56,937 nucleotides of DNA from Streptomyces sp. ADI95-17 (lineage in GTDB: Bacteria > Actinomycetota > Actinomycetes > Streptomycetales > Streptomycetaceae). The notes beneath the pieces are model-generated. The model was given only the letters and a program-made list of their open reading frames with translations. It was not told where the DNA came from and searched no databases. The DNA lies in contig NZ_ML123045.1 in NCBI RefSeq assembly GCF_003846175.1, forward strand, positions 969,038-1,025,974, read 5' to 3'. Positions within the stretch are counted from its first letter, which is position 1. The number at the start of each line of letters is the position of its first letter. Made by a program: the position numbers and the translations under genes. Positions 18,162 to 27,214 of this stretch are shown piece after piece.

Positions 18162-19487
18162 TCAGAGGCCAGGAATGCGGCCGTTGCGGAAGAGGTCCAC
18201 GAAGATCTGGTGGTCGGCCCGCGCCCGGGCGCCGTAGCCGTGGGCGAAGTCCACCAGCAGCTCGGCGAAGCCCTCCTCGTCGGCCGCGATCGCCGCGTCG
18301 ATCGCCCGCTCGGTGGAGAACGGCACCAGTGAGTGGCCGCTCTCGTCGTCCGCCGCGGAGTGCATCGTCGCCGTAGCCCGGCCGAGATCGGCGACGACCG
18401 CCGCGATCTCCTCCGGCTCGTCGATGTCGGACCAGTCCAGATCGACCGCGTACGGGGACACCTCGGCGACCAGCTGCCCCGCCCCGTCCAGTTCGGTCCA
18501 GCCCAGCCACGGGTCGGCGTGCGCCTGCAGGGCGCGCTGCGAGATCACGGTGCGGTGGCCCTCGTGCTGGAAGTACTCGCGCACCGCCGAGTCGGTGATG
18601 TGCCGGGAGACCGCGGGGGTCTGCGCCTGCTTGAGGTAGATCACCACATCGTTCTCCAGGGCGTCGCTGTTGCCCTCCAGGAGGATGTTGTACGAGGGCA
18701 GCCCTGCCGAACCGATCCCGATGCCACGGCGGCCGACGACATCCTTCACCCGGTACGAGTCCGGGCGGGTCAGGCTCGACTCCGGCAGCGTCTCCAGATA
18801 GCCGTCGAAGGCCGCCAGCACCTTGTAGCGCGTCGCCGCGTCCAGATCGATGGAGCCGCCGCCCGGGGCGAACCGGCGCTCGAAGTCCCGGATCTCCGTC
18901 ATCGAGTCCAGCAGCGAGAACCGGGTCAGCGAGCGGGCGTCGCGCAGCGCGTCCAGCAGCGGACCCTCGGCGGTGTCCAGCGTGAACGGAGGCAGCTCGT
19001 CGTTCTTCGCGCCCGTCGCCAGCGCGTGGATCCGCTCCCGGTAGGCGGTGGCGTAGACCCGGACCAGCTCGGTGATCTGGTCGTCGCCCAGCGCCTTCGC
19101 GTAGCCGATCAGGGCGACGGAGGCGGCGAACCGCTTGAGGTCCCAGGTGAACGGGCCGACGTACGCCTCGTCGAAGTCGTTCACATTGAAGATCAGCCGG
19201 CCGTTGGCGTCCATGTACGTGCCGAAATTCTCTGCGTGCAGATCGCCGTGGATCCACACCCGGCCGGTCCGCTCGTCCAGATACGGGCCGCCGTGCCGCT
19301 CCCGCTCCAGGTCGCTGTAGAACAGGCACGCCGTGCCCCGGTAGAAGGCGAAGGCCGAGCCCGCCATCTTGCGGAACTTGACCCGGAAGGCGGCCGGATC
19401 GGCGGCCAGCAGCTCCCCGAACGCGGTGTCGAAGACCTCAAGAATCTGCTCCCCGCGCTGCGCCGCGCCGGTCTGCGCTTCCGACAT
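18162..19487 (-). CDS. DUF2252 family protein (protein-kinase/APH-like fold)
   Basis: A 441-residue cytoplasmic protein of the DUF2252 family. Phosphotransferase-like motifs are visible: HGDLHAENFG at 80-89 (catalytic-loop type) and NVNDFDEAY around 101-109 (DFD, metal-binding type), as in aminoglycoside and choline kinases. GRRGIGIGSAGLPSYNILLEG further on resembles a glycine-rich loop, an unusual order for this fold. The phosphorylated substrate, if any, is unknown. The ATG at 19487 follows GGAGG. It is divergent from dnaE, with a spacer of about 230 nt. Confidence 0.85.
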   Translation of the reverse strand: MSEAQTGAAQRGEQILEVFDTAFGELLAADPAAFRVKFRKMAGSAFAFYRGTACLFYSDLERERHGGPYLDERTGRVWIHGDLHAENFGTYMDANGRLIFNVNDFDEAYVGPFTWDLKRFAASVALIGYAKALGDDQITELVRVYATAYRERIHALATGAKNDELPPFTLDTAEGPLLDALRDARSLTRFSLLDSMTEIRDFERRFAPGGGSIDLDAATRYKVLAAFDGYLETLPESSLTRPDSYRVKDVVGRRGIGIGSAGLPSYNILLEGNSDALENDVVIYLKQAQTPAVSRHITDSAVREYFQHEGHRTVISQRALQAHADPWLGWTELDGAGQLVAEVSPYAVDLDWSDIDEPEEIAAVVADLGRATATMHSAADDESGHSLVPFSTERAIDAAIAADEEGFAELLVDFAHGYGARARADHQIFVDLFRNGRIPGL

Positions 19488-19720
19488 CTCTGGGTGCCTC
19501 CTGGTACCTGACGTGCGTGACGAAGTACATGACAAAAGGGACGAGTGCTCCCGCCCTTCCAACGCGTGACCGTACCCGGGAGTGCCCGTCGTTCGTCACC
19601 TCGAAGACGTAGACTTCCACGCTGTCCCCCCAGCCCGTCATCGCCCGCCCGCCCGTCGCCCGACCGCCGCCCCTCACGGAGGCGCTCCGCGCCGCGCAGG
19701 CACATCGGAGGCACAGCGCC

Positions 19721-22700
19721 GTGACCAAGCCGCCCTTCACGCACCTTCACGTCCACACCCAGTACTCGCTGCTGGACGGTGCCGCGCGGCTCAAGGACAT
19801 GTTCGCTGCCTGCAACGAAATGGGCATGTCGCACATCGCGATGACCGACCACGGCAACCTGCACGGGGCCTACGACTTCTTCCACTCGGCGCAGAAGGCG
19901 AACGTCACGCCGATCATCGGCATCGAGGCCTACGTCGCCCCCGAGTCGCGCAAGCACAAGCGGAAGATCCAGTGGGGCCAGCCGCACCAGAAGCGCGACG
20001 ACGTCTCGGGTTCGGGTGGTTACACCCACAAGACGATCTGGGCGTCCAACGCGAAGGGCCTGCACAACCTCTTCAAGCTGTCCTCGGACGCGTACGCCGA
20101 GGGCTGGCTGCAGAAGTGGCCGCGCATGGACAAGGAGACCATCGCCCAGTGGTCCGAGGGCCTGATCGCGTCCACCGGCTGCCCCTCGGGCGAGGTGCAG
20201 ACCCGGCTGCGGCTCGGCCAGTTCGACGAGGCCGTCCAGGCCGCCTCCGACTACAAGGACATCTTCGGCGAGGGCAAGTACTTCCTGGAGCTGATGGACC
20301 ACGGCATCGAGATCGAGCGCCGGGTCCGTGACGGGCTCCTCGAAATCGGCAAGAAGCTGAACATCCCGCCGCTGGTGACCAACGACTCGCACTACACCTA
20401 CGCGCACGAGGCCACCGCGCACGACGCCCTGCTCTGCATCCAGACCGGCAAGAACCTCTCCGACCCGGACCGCTTCCGCTTCGACGGCACCGGCTACTAC
20501 CTCAAGACGACCGACGAGATGTACGCCGTCGACTCCTCCGACGCCTGGCAGGAGGGCTGCGCCAACACCCTGCTGGTCGCGCAGCAGATCGACACCACCG
20601 GCATGTTCGAGAAGCGCGACCTGATGCCGAAGTTCGACATCCCGGACGGCTTCACGGAGATCACCTGGTTCCAGGAAGAGGTCCGCGTCGGCATGAACCG
20701 GCGCTTCCCGGGAGGTGTCCCCGAGGACCGGCAGAAGCAGGTCGAGTACGAGATGGACATCATCATCCAGATGGGGTTCCCGGGATACTTCCTGGTCGTC
20801 GCCGACTTCATCATGTGGGCGAAGAACAACGGCATCGCGGTCGGCCCCGGCCGAGGCTCCGCCGCCGGTTCGATCGTGGCGTACGCGATGGGCATCACCG
20901 ACCTCGACCCGATCGAGCACGGACTGATCTTCGAGCGGTTCCTCAACCCCGAGCGCGTCTCCATGCCCGACGTCGACATCGACTTCGACGAGCGTCGGCG
21001 CGTCGAAGTGATCAGGTACGTGACGGAGAAGTACGGCGCCGACAAGGTCGCCATGATCGGCACGTACGGAAAGATCAAGGCGAAGAACGCCATCAAGGAC
21101 TCCGCCCGGGTCCTCGGCTACCCGTACGCGATGGGCGACCGCCTCACCAAGGCCATGCCCGCCGACGTCCTCGGCAAGGGCATCGACCTCAACGGCATCA
21201 CCGACCCCAAGCACCCGCGCTACAGCGAGGCCGGCGAGATCCGGGGGATGTACGAGAACGAGCCGGACGTCAAGAAGGTCATCGACACCGCGAAGGGCGT
21301 CGAGGGCCTGGTCCGGCAGATGGGCGTGCACGCCGCCGGCGTCATCATGTCCAGCGAGCCGATCGTCGACCACGCCCCGATCTGGGTCCGGCACACCGAC
21401 GGCGTCACCATCACGCAGTGGGACTACCCGCAGTGCGAGTCGCTCGGCCTGCTGAAGATGGACTTCCTGGGCCTTCGAAACCTCACCATCATGGACGACG
21501 CCGTGAAGATGGTGGAGTCCAACAAGGGCGTCAAGCTGGACCTGCTCGGCCTCCCGCTGGACGACCCCAAGACGTACGAGATGCTCTGCCGCGGTGACAC
21601 GCTCGGCGTGTTCCAGTTCGACGGCGGCCCGATGCGTTCCCTGCTGCGCCAGATGCAGCCCGACAACTTCGAGGACATTTCCGCCGTCTCGGCCCTGTAC
21701 CGGCCGGGCCCGATGGGCATGAACTCGCACACGAACTACGCCGAGCGCAAGAACGGCCGCCAGGAGATCACCCCGATCCACCCGGAGCTGGAGGAGCCGC
21801 TCAAGGAGGTCCTCGGCCTCACCTACGGCCTGATCGTGTACCAGGAGCAGGTGCAGAAGGCCGCCCAGATCGTCGCCGGCTACTCGCTCGGCGAGGCCGA
21901 CATCCTGCGCCGAGTGATGGGCAAGAAGAAGCCCGAGGAACTGGCGAAGAACTTCGTCCTCTTCGAGGCGGGTGCCAAGGAGAAGGGCTTCTCCGACGCC
22001 GCGATCAAGGCGCTGTGGGACGTGCTGGTCCCGTTCGCCGGCTACGCCTTCAACAAGGCGCACTCCTCCGCGTACGGCCTGGTCACCTACTGGACCGCGT
22101 ACCTCAAGGCGAACTACCCCGCCGAGTACATGGCGGCGCTGCTGACCTCGGTCAAGGACGACAAGGACAAGTCGGCGGTCTACCTCAACGAGTGCCGCCG
22201 CATGGGCATCAAGGTGCTGCCGCCCAATGTGAACGAGTCCCTGTCGAACTTCGCCGCCCAGGGCGACGACGTGATCCTCTTCGGCCTCACCGCCGTGCGC
22301 AACGTCGGCCAGAACGTCGTCGACTCGATCATCCGGTGCCGCAAGGCGAAGGGGAAGTACAGCACCTTCCCCGACTTCCTGGACAAGGTCGAGGCGGTCG
22401 TCTGCAACAAGCGCACCGTCGAATCTCTGATCAAGGCCGGCGCCTTCGACGAGATGGGCCACACCCGCAAGGGCCTGGTCGCCCACCACGAACCCATGAT
22501 CGACAACGTGGTGCAGGTCAAGCGCAAGGAGGCCGAGGGCCAGTTCGACCTCTTCGGCGGCATGGGCGAGGAGGAGAGCGACGAGCCGGGCTTCGGGCTC
22601 GACGTGGAGTTCTCCGACATCGAGTGGGAGAAGTCGTACCTGCTGGCCCAGGAGCGCGAGATGCTCGGGCTGTACGTCTCCGACCACCCGCTCTTCGGCC

Positions 22701-23260
22701 TGGAGCACGTGCTGTCCGACAAGGCGGACTCCTCGATCTCCCAGCTGACCGGCGGCGAGCACGCCGACGGCGCGATCGTCACCGTCGGCGGCATCATCTC
22801 CGGCCTCCAGCGCAAGATGACCAAGCAGGGCAACGCCTGGGCCATCGCCACCGTCGAGGACCTGGCCGGTTCCATCGAGTGCATGTTCTTCCCGGCCACC
22901 TACCAGCTGGTCTCCACCCAGCTCGTCGAGGACACCGTCGTCTTCGTCAAGGGACGCCTCGACAAGCGGGAGGACGTGCCCCGGCTGGTCGCCATGGAGA
23001 TGCAGGTACCCGACATCTCCAACGCCGGCACCAACGCCCCCGTGGTGCTGACCATCCCCACCGTCAAGATCACCCCGCCCATGGTCAGCCGCCTCGGCGA
23101 GGTCCTCAGCAGCCACCGGGGCGACACCGAGGTACGGATCAAGCTCCAGGGCCCCCGCAAGACCACGGTGCTCCGGCTCGACCGGCACCGGGTGAAGCCG
23201 GACCCGGCGCTCTTCGGTGACCTGAAGGTGCTGCTCGGCCCGTCCTGCCTGGCCGGCTGA
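19721..23260 (+). CDS. dnaE: DNA polymerase III alpha subunit
   Basis: Replicative polymerase catalytic subunit of 1179 residues. Order of domains: an N-terminal PHP domain beginning FTHLHVHTQYSLLDG with its His-x-His motif; the C-family polymerase domain with the catalytic PDVDIDFDERRR around residue 417 and VGPGRGSAAGS before it; a helix-hairpin-helix region; and a C-terminal OB-fold (about 1010-1060). The length fits essential actinobacterial DnaE1 rather than the shorter mutagenic ImuC/DnaE2. The GTG start follows GGAGG. TAGACT at 19610-19615 is a plausible -10, giving a leader of about 100 nt. A strong hairpin follows the stop. Confidence 0.98.
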   Translation: MTKPPFTHLHVHTQYSLLDGAARLKDMFAACNEMGMSHIAMTDHGNLHGAYDFFHSAQKANVTPIIGIEAYVAPESRKHKRKIQWGQPHQKRDDVSGSGGYTHKTIWASNAKGLHNLFKLSSDAYAEGWLQKWPRMDKETIAQWSEGLIASTGCPSGEVQTRLRLGQFDEAVQAASDYKDIFGEGKYFLELMDHGIEIERRVRDGLLEIGKKLNIPPLVTNDSHYTYAHEATAHDALLCIQTGKNLSDPDRFRFDGTGYYLKTTDEMYAVDSSDAWQEGCANTLLVAQQIDTTGMFEKRDLMPKFDIPDGFTEITWFQEEVRVGMNRRFPGGVPEDRQKQVEYEMDIIIQMGFPGYFLVVADFIMWAKNNGIAVGPGRGSAAGSIVAYAMGITDLDPIEHGLIFERFLNPERVSMPDVDIDFDERRRVEVIRYVTEKYGADKVAMIGTYGKIKAKNAIKDSARVLGYPYAMGDRLTKAMPADVLGKGIDLNGITDPKHPRYSEAGEIRGMYENEPDVKKVIDTAKGVEGLVRQMGVHAAGVIMSSEPIVDHAPIWVRHTDGVTITQWDYPQCESLGLLKMDFLGLRNLTIMDDAVKMVESNKGVKLDLLGLPLDDPKTYEMLCRGDTLGVFQFDGGPMRSLLRQMQPDNFEDISAVSALYRPGPMGMNSHTNYAERKNGRQEITPIHPELEEPLKEVLGLTYGLIVYQEQVQKAAQIVAGYSLGEADILRRVMGKKKPEELAKNFVLFEAGAKEKGFSDAAIKALWDVLVPFAGYAFNKAHSSAYGLVTYWTAYLKANYPAEYMAALLTSVKDDKDKSAVYLNECRRMGIKVLPPNVNESLSNFAAQGDDVILFGLTAVRNVGQNVVDSIIRCRKAKGKYSTFPDFLDKVEAVVCNKRTVESLIKAGAFDEMGHTRKGLVAHHEPMIDNVVQVKRKEAEGQFDLFGGMGEEESDEPGFGLDVEFSDIEWEKSYLLAQEREMLGLYVSDHPLFGLEHVLSDKADSSISQLTGGEHADGAIVTVGGIISGLQRKMTKQGNAWAIATVEDLAGSIECMFFPATYQLVSTQLVEDTVVFVKGRLDKREDVPRLVAMEMQVPDISNAGTNAPVVLTIPTVKITPPMVSRLGEVLSSHRGDTEVRIKLQGPRKTTVLRLDRHRVKPDPALFGDLKVLLGPSCLAG

Positions 23261-23280
23261 GCCGTCCGACGGACGTACGG

Positions 23281-23313
23281 GAGGGGCGCCCCGCGAAAGC
23301 GGGAGCGCCCCTC
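23281..23313 (+). terminator. dnaE terminator
   Basis: A 14-bp stem with a single bulged A and a GAAA tetraloop, 20 nt after the dnaE stop; arms 23281-23294 and 23299-23313. Confidence 0.8.
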
Positions 23314-23336
23314 TCGGTTCATCCGGCCGGCGGCCG

Positions 23337-23356
23337 GACCGGAGAAGTCTCCGGTC
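23337..23356 (-). terminator. short hairpin at the end of the small basic gene
   Basis: A 9-bp perfect inverted repeat with a 2-nt loop overlaps the stop codon of the 59-residue gene. It could end its transcript or add to the dnaE terminator from the other side. Confidence 0.4.
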
Positions 23357-23534
23357 AGTTGTGGCCGAAGCGCCGCTGGTGCTTACGGGCAACATCGGCA
23401 GGGCTGCCCTGGGCCTGCGACTGAGGCTGTATCTGAGACTCGTACGCGGTCGTCTTCGCCTCTTCCGCACCGCGCTCCGGACCGGACGCGCGGTTCTGCT
23501 GGCTGCCCTGCTTGCGGTTCTTGTTCTTGGCCAT
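23355..23534 (-). CDS. small basic Gln/Lys-rich protein, unknown
   Basis: A 59-residue hydrophilic protein starting MAKNKNRKQGSQQNRASG and ending ARKHQRRFGHN. Basic residues at both ends flank an acidic/Gln-rich middle, and it is probably disordered. No known domain. A canonical AGGAGG 6 nt before the ATG argues that it is really translated. Such a charge pattern would suit RNA or ribosome binding, but this is inference. It is convergent with dnaE and divergent from the NYN gene. Confidence 0.75.
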   Translation of the reverse strand: MAKNKNRKQGSQQNRASGPERGAEEAKTTAYESQIQPQSQAQGSPADVARKHQRRFGHN

Positions 23535-23767
23535 GGTGTTCCTCCTAAGGAAACTCTCGGGGCCAGGACCGCGTTCAGATTCACATAGCGGGATAAACCG
23601 TGCATGTTGGATCATTACCGTGCGTAGTGAGGGTGCATGACGCGCCGTTTTCCGGATCCGCCACGCCGATGATCGAGTTCCGGCCGTCAAGCCCTGCGCG
23701 GTCGGGCAGACTCGAAGGAAACCCTTGGCAAGGACCGCACCCGAACTTCTGGAAGAGGGTGGATCGC

Positions 23768-25042
23768 GTGGACCGTTGCATTGTTCTGGTGGACGCCGGC
23801 TACTTGCTGGGCGCAGCCGCGAGCCTGCTGGCCGGAGAGCCCGCCCGTTCCCGCATCACGGTCGACCACGCGGCCCTCATCCGGGGCCTGCGCGAGCGGG
23901 CCGAGGCCGACACGCAGCAGCCGCTGCTGCGGATCTACTGGTTCGACGGTGCCCCCGACCGGGTGCCGCAGCCCGAGCACCGCAGACTGCGTGTGATGCC
24001 CCGGGTCACCGTCCGGCTCGGCGCCCTCACCCGCAGTGACGGACGCTGGGCGCAGAAGGGCGTCGACGCCGCGATGCACGCCGAGCTCACCGAACTGGCC
24101 AGGAACCGGGCCTGCTCCGACGTGGTGCTGGTGACCGGCGACGGCGATCTGCTGCCCGGCCTGATGTCCGCCAAGGAACACGGCGTCGCCGTGCATCTGT
24201 GGGCCGTCCAGGCCGCCGACGGCGACTACAACCAGTCCGAGGACCTGGTGGCCGAGGCCGACGAACGAAGGGTGCTCGACCGGGCCTGGATCACCCAGGC
24301 GGTACGGGCCAAGGAGACCGGCGGCGTCTGCGCCCCGCCCCCCGCGCCCCGTCCGGAGATCGCCGCGATCCTCTCCGCGCCGCTGCCCGAGGCCGCTCTC
24401 GCCGCCTCCGCCGAGCGCGCCTCGGAGGCCCAGGCGGCGGCCGCCGCCAACGGCGCCTCGGCACCGCCCGAGGAGAGCACCGACACCGACCGTCCCGGGC
24501 ACGGCGGCCGGGGCGTCCCCACCCCCAAGGACCTGGCGGGCAGCCTGCGCGGGCCCGGTGCCCAGCCCGACCGGCACCTTCCGCAGCCCTCGGCTGCCAA
24601 CGCGACCCTGCGCTGGTCCTCCGACAAGAGCTGGGCGGAGCGCGGCGGACCGCTGGGCGAGCCCGCCGAGACCGCCTCGCTGCCGACGCTGGCCCAGCTC
24701 ACCAGCGCCGAACAGCGCTGGGCGGACCGCGAGGAGGACATCACCACCGTCGGCGGTGATCCTTTCGAGGTCGGCCAGGTCTTCGCCCGTCGCTGGATGG
24801 AGCGACTCCCGGAGACCGTCCATCTGCAGAAGCTCTCGACGATGTACCCGCGCATCCCGCACCGCATCGACGGCGAGCTGCTGCGTTACGCGGCCCGGTT
24901 CGGCCTGCTCGCCCACAAGGACGACCAGATCGACGAGCACGACCGTTACGCGATCCGGGCGGGATTCTGGCGGGAGATCGATGTCCGGGCCGCCGCCGAG
25001 CACACCCCCGCGGCGGAGCGCACGACCCCGTCCGCCGGCTGA
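23768..25042 (+). CDS. NYN/PIN-domain putative ribonuclease
   Basis: A 424-residue cytoplasmic protein. Residues 1 to about 170 are an NYN (PIN-like) nuclease domain: RCIVLVDAGYLLG supplies the first Asp, KGVDAAMHAEL the middle Asp, and DVVLVTGDGDLLPGL the last Asp pair that would bind a metal. An Ala/Pro-rich linker follows. The C-terminal 110 residues (PFEVGQVFARRWMERLPETVH to AGFWREID) form a helical, winged-helix-like domain. NYN proteins typically process or degrade RNA. The GTG at 23768 follows GGAAGAGGG; the frame open upstream to 23600 has no homology-like content and would cross the promoter region. Confidence 0.85.
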   Translation: MDRCIVLVDAGYLLGAAASLLAGEPARSRITVDHAALIRGLRERAEADTQQPLLRIYWFDGAPDRVPQPEHRRLRVMPRVTVRLGALTRSDGRWAQKGVDAAMHAELTELARNRACSDVVLVTGDGDLLPGLMSAKEHGVAVHLWAVQAADGDYNQSEDLVAEADERRVLDRAWITQAVRAKETGGVCAPPPAPRPEIAAILSAPLPEAALAASAERASEAQAAAAANGASAPPEESTDTDRPGHGGRGVPTPKDLAGSLRGPGAQPDRHLPQPSAANATLRWSSDKSWAERGGPLGEPAETASLPTLAQLTSAEQRWADREEDITTVGGDPFEVGQVFARRWMERLPETVHLQKLSTMYPRIPHRIDGELLRYAARFGLLAHKDDQIDEHDRYAIRAGFWREIDVRAAAEHTPAAERTTPSAG

Positions 25043-25145
25043 CGGCCGAGCCGGGCCGCGGGCGGGCGACCCGGGCACGCCCGAGGTCCCTCCGGCGTGG
25101 CCCCGGGCGCAATACGGGGCATCCGACCCCGTACCCTCGTACCTC

Positions 25146-26162
25146 GTGAGTACGGGCACAGCACAGGCGCAGCCGGCGACCGGGACCGTGTGCGCGGTGC
25201 GTGATCTGGTCAAGACCTATCGCGCAGCCCGCGGCCGCCGCGGTACCCCCGCCACACCCGAGGTGCGCGCCACCGACGGGATCAGCCTGGACGTGCGGCG
25301 CGGCGAGATCTTCGGGCTCCTCGGCCCCAACGGCGCCGGGAAATCCACCCTGGTACGGCAGCTCACCGGGCTGATGCGACCCGACTCCGGCAGCGTCACC
25401 GTGCTGGGCCACGACCTGGTGCGCCACCCGGAGCGCGCCTCCCGGCTGATCGGCTACCTCGGGCAGGAGTCCACCGCCCTCGACGAGCTCACCGTGTCGC
25501 TCGCCGCCGAGACCACCGGACGGCTGCGCGGCCTCGCAGCGGCGGACGCCCGCGCCGAACGCGACGCCGTGCTTGGCGAACTCGGCCTCACCGAGATCGC
25601 CGGACGACCCCTGAAGAAGCTCTCCGGCGGCCAGCGGCGGCTGGCCTGCTTCGCCGCCGCGCTGGTGGGGGAGCGGCCGGTGCTGGTGCTGGACGAGCCG
25701 ACCACCGGCATGGACCCCGTCGCCCGGCGCGCCGTCTGGGCCGCCGTGGACCGGCGCCGGGCCGAGCGCGGCACGACGGTGCTGCTCGTCACCCACAACG
25801 TCATCGAGGCCGAAACCGTCCTCGACCGGGTCGCCGTGATCGAACGCGGCAAGGTCATCGCCTGCGACACTCCGGTCGGGCTCAAGGAACGTGTGGCGGG
25901 CGAGGTCCGGGTGGAGCTGGTATGGCGCGACCGGGCGCCCCTCGACGTACCCGAGGTGGCCGCGCTGCGCGGCTCGGCCCAGGAGTCCGGGCGGCGCTGG
26001 GTGCTGCGGCTCGGACCCGACGAGGCGCGGGCCGCGGTCGCCGCGGTGACCGGCGGCGCGGCCTTCGCCGCCCTCGACGACTTCACGCTGGCCACGCCCA
26101 GCCTGGAGGACGTCTATCTCGCGCTCGGCGGGGACGCGACCAAGGGGCTGGTGAAGTCATGA
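25146..26162 (+). CDS. ABC transporter ATP-binding protein
   Basis: A 338-residue nucleotide-binding subunit of a drug/multidrug-type ABC-2 exporter. Walker A GPNGAGKST at about 60-68, signature LSGGQRR, Walker B VLVLDEPTTGMDP and the switch His in LLVTHN are all present. The last 80 residues are the C-terminal extension typical of DrrA-like subunits. The GTG start has no clear Shine-Dalgarno; TACCCT lies 8 nt before it. The stop overlaps the ATG of the small Gly/Ala ORF (ATGA), which in turn overlaps the permease start, so all three are probably co-translated. The cargo is unknown. Confidence 0.93.
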   Translation: MSTGTAQAQPATGTVCAVRDLVKTYRAARGRRGTPATPEVRATDGISLDVRRGEIFGLLGPNGAGKSTLVRQLTGLMRPDSGSVTVLGHDLVRHPERASRLIGYLGQESTALDELTVSLAAETTGRLRGLAAADARAERDAVLGELGLTEIAGRPLKKLSGGQRRLACFAAALVGERPVLVLDEPTTGMDPVARRAVWAAVDRRRAERGTTVLLVTHNVIEAETVLDRVAVIERGKVIACDTPVGLKERVAGEVRVELVWRDRAPLDVPEVAALRGSAQESGRRWVLRLGPDEARAAVAAVTGGAAFAALDDFTLATPSLEDVYLALGGDATKGLVKS

Positions 26163-26323
26163 CGGGGGCCGATGGGGTGGTCGGGGCCGGAGGGGCGGCC
26201 GGGGTGAGCTGTACGGCCGGGGCCGGAGGGGTGGCCGGGGTGAGTTGGACAGCCGGGGGCAGCGGGACGACCGGGTGCGGGTGCGTGGCCGGGCAGGCAG
26301 CGAACAGGAGCAGCGCCAGGTGA
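26159..26323 (+). CDS. 54-codon Gly/Ala-rich ORF bridging the ABC genes (doubtful)
   Basis: A short frame that begins with ATG overlapping the ATPase stop (ATGA) and ends with TGA overlapping the permease GTG (GTGA). It encodes a low-complexity peptide with a 12-residue unit repeated twice (GAGGAAGVSCTA, GAGGVAGVSWTA), matching a 36-nt DNA duplication at 26183-26254. It may be a true coupling peptide, or the original low-complexity N-terminus of the permease now out of frame. Its composition alone does not prove translation. Confidence 0.3.
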   Translation: MTGADGVVGAGGAAGVSCTAGAGGVAGVSWTAGGSGTTGCGCVAGQAANRSSAR

Positions 26324-27180
26324 CGAGCATCGTTCCCGCGCAGGCGGTGACCGGACCCGTCCGGAACGCGCAGGACGGCCCCGCGGGTCTCCTCGGCGAC
26401 GGCTCCGGTCACGAGGGGACGGCGCCCGCGCCGCTCGCCCCGCGGGCCCGGCTGTTCCCCTCGCTCGCGGCGGTCTACCGCGCGCAGCTGTCCAGGGCCA
26501 GGGTCGCCCGCATCCCGCTGCTCTTCGTCGCGACCTTCCAGTCCGTCGGGATCATGGTGCTGATGCGCGGGGTGGTCGACGGCGGCTCCGAGGCACGGGC
26601 CGTCGTCGCCGGCTCCAGCGTCCTCGTCGTGGCCTTCGTGGCGCTCAATCTCCTCGCCCAGTACTTCGGGCAGCTGCGGGCCGGCGGCGGGCTCGACCAC
26701 TACGCGACCCTGCCGGTGCCGCCCGCCGCGGTGGTGCTCGGCGCGGCCGGGGCGTACGCCTCCTTCACCGTGCCCGGCACGATCGTCACGGCCGTGACCG
26801 GCAGCGTGATGTTCGGGCTGCCGCTGACGCATCTGTGGGTGCTCGTCGCCGTCATCCCGCTCTCCGGGGCGGCGCTCTCGGGGCTGGGCGCGGCGCTGGG
26901 GCTGCTCGCGCCCCGGCAGGAGCTGGCCACGCTGCTCGGCCAGCTGGGCATGTCGGCGGCGCTGCTGCTCGGTGTGCTTCCCGCCGACCGGCTGCCGACG
27001 CCGGTCGGCTGGGCGCGCGATCTGCTGCCCTCCACCTACGGTGTCGAGGCGCTCGCGCGTTCCTTCGACGCCCATCCGGACTGGGCGGTCGTCGTGCTGG
27101 ACCTCGCCGTCTGCGCGGTGGTCGGCGTCCTCTCGCTGGCCGCGGCGACCTGGGCGTACCGCAGGGCAGCGGTCCGGTGA
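26320..27180 (+). CDS. ABC-2 type transporter permease
   Basis: Membrane subunit of 286 residues pairing with the preceding ATPase. After a hydrophilic Gly/Pro-containing region of about 45 residues there are six hydrophobic segments (e.g. RIPLLFVATFQSVGIMVLM, AVVAGSSVLVVAFVALNLLA, LGQLGMSAALLLGVLPADRLP). PSTYGVEAL near the end is an ABC-2 membrane-domain signature. The GTG at 26320 is followed by homology-like content only from about residue 40, so the exact start is uncertain. The next gene starts 34 nt downstream, probably from its own promoter. Confidence 0.88.
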   Translation: MTSIVPAQAVTGPVRNAQDGPAGLLGDGSGHEGTAPAPLAPRARLFPSLAAVYRAQLSRARVARIPLLFVATFQSVGIMVLMRGVVDGGSEARAVVAGSSVLVVAFVALNLLAQYFGQLRAGGGLDHYATLPVPPAAVVLGAAGAYASFTVPGTIVTAVTGSVMFGLPLTHLWVLVAVIPLSGAALSGLGAALGLLAPRQELATLLGQLGMSAALLLGVLPADRLPTPVGWARDLLPSTYGVEALARSFDAHPDWAVVVLDLAVCAVVGVLSLAAATWAYRRAAVR

Positions 27181-27202
27181 GGCGCGGCGCGGGGGCGCCT
27201 GG

Positions 27203-27208
27203 CACGAT
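27203..27208 (+). promoter_or_regulatory. candidate -10 hexamer for a leaderless transcript
   Basis: CACGAT lies exactly 6 nt before the GTG of the DUF2567 gene, with no Shine-Dalgarno between them. Confidence 0.3.
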
Positions 27209-27214
27209 GGCACG

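Noticed and set aside
19193..23605. A 1470-codon open frame on the minus strand opposite dnaE
   Set aside because: Shadow of dnaE and the DUF2252 gene; no family motif in the translation, and dnaE is unmistakable.
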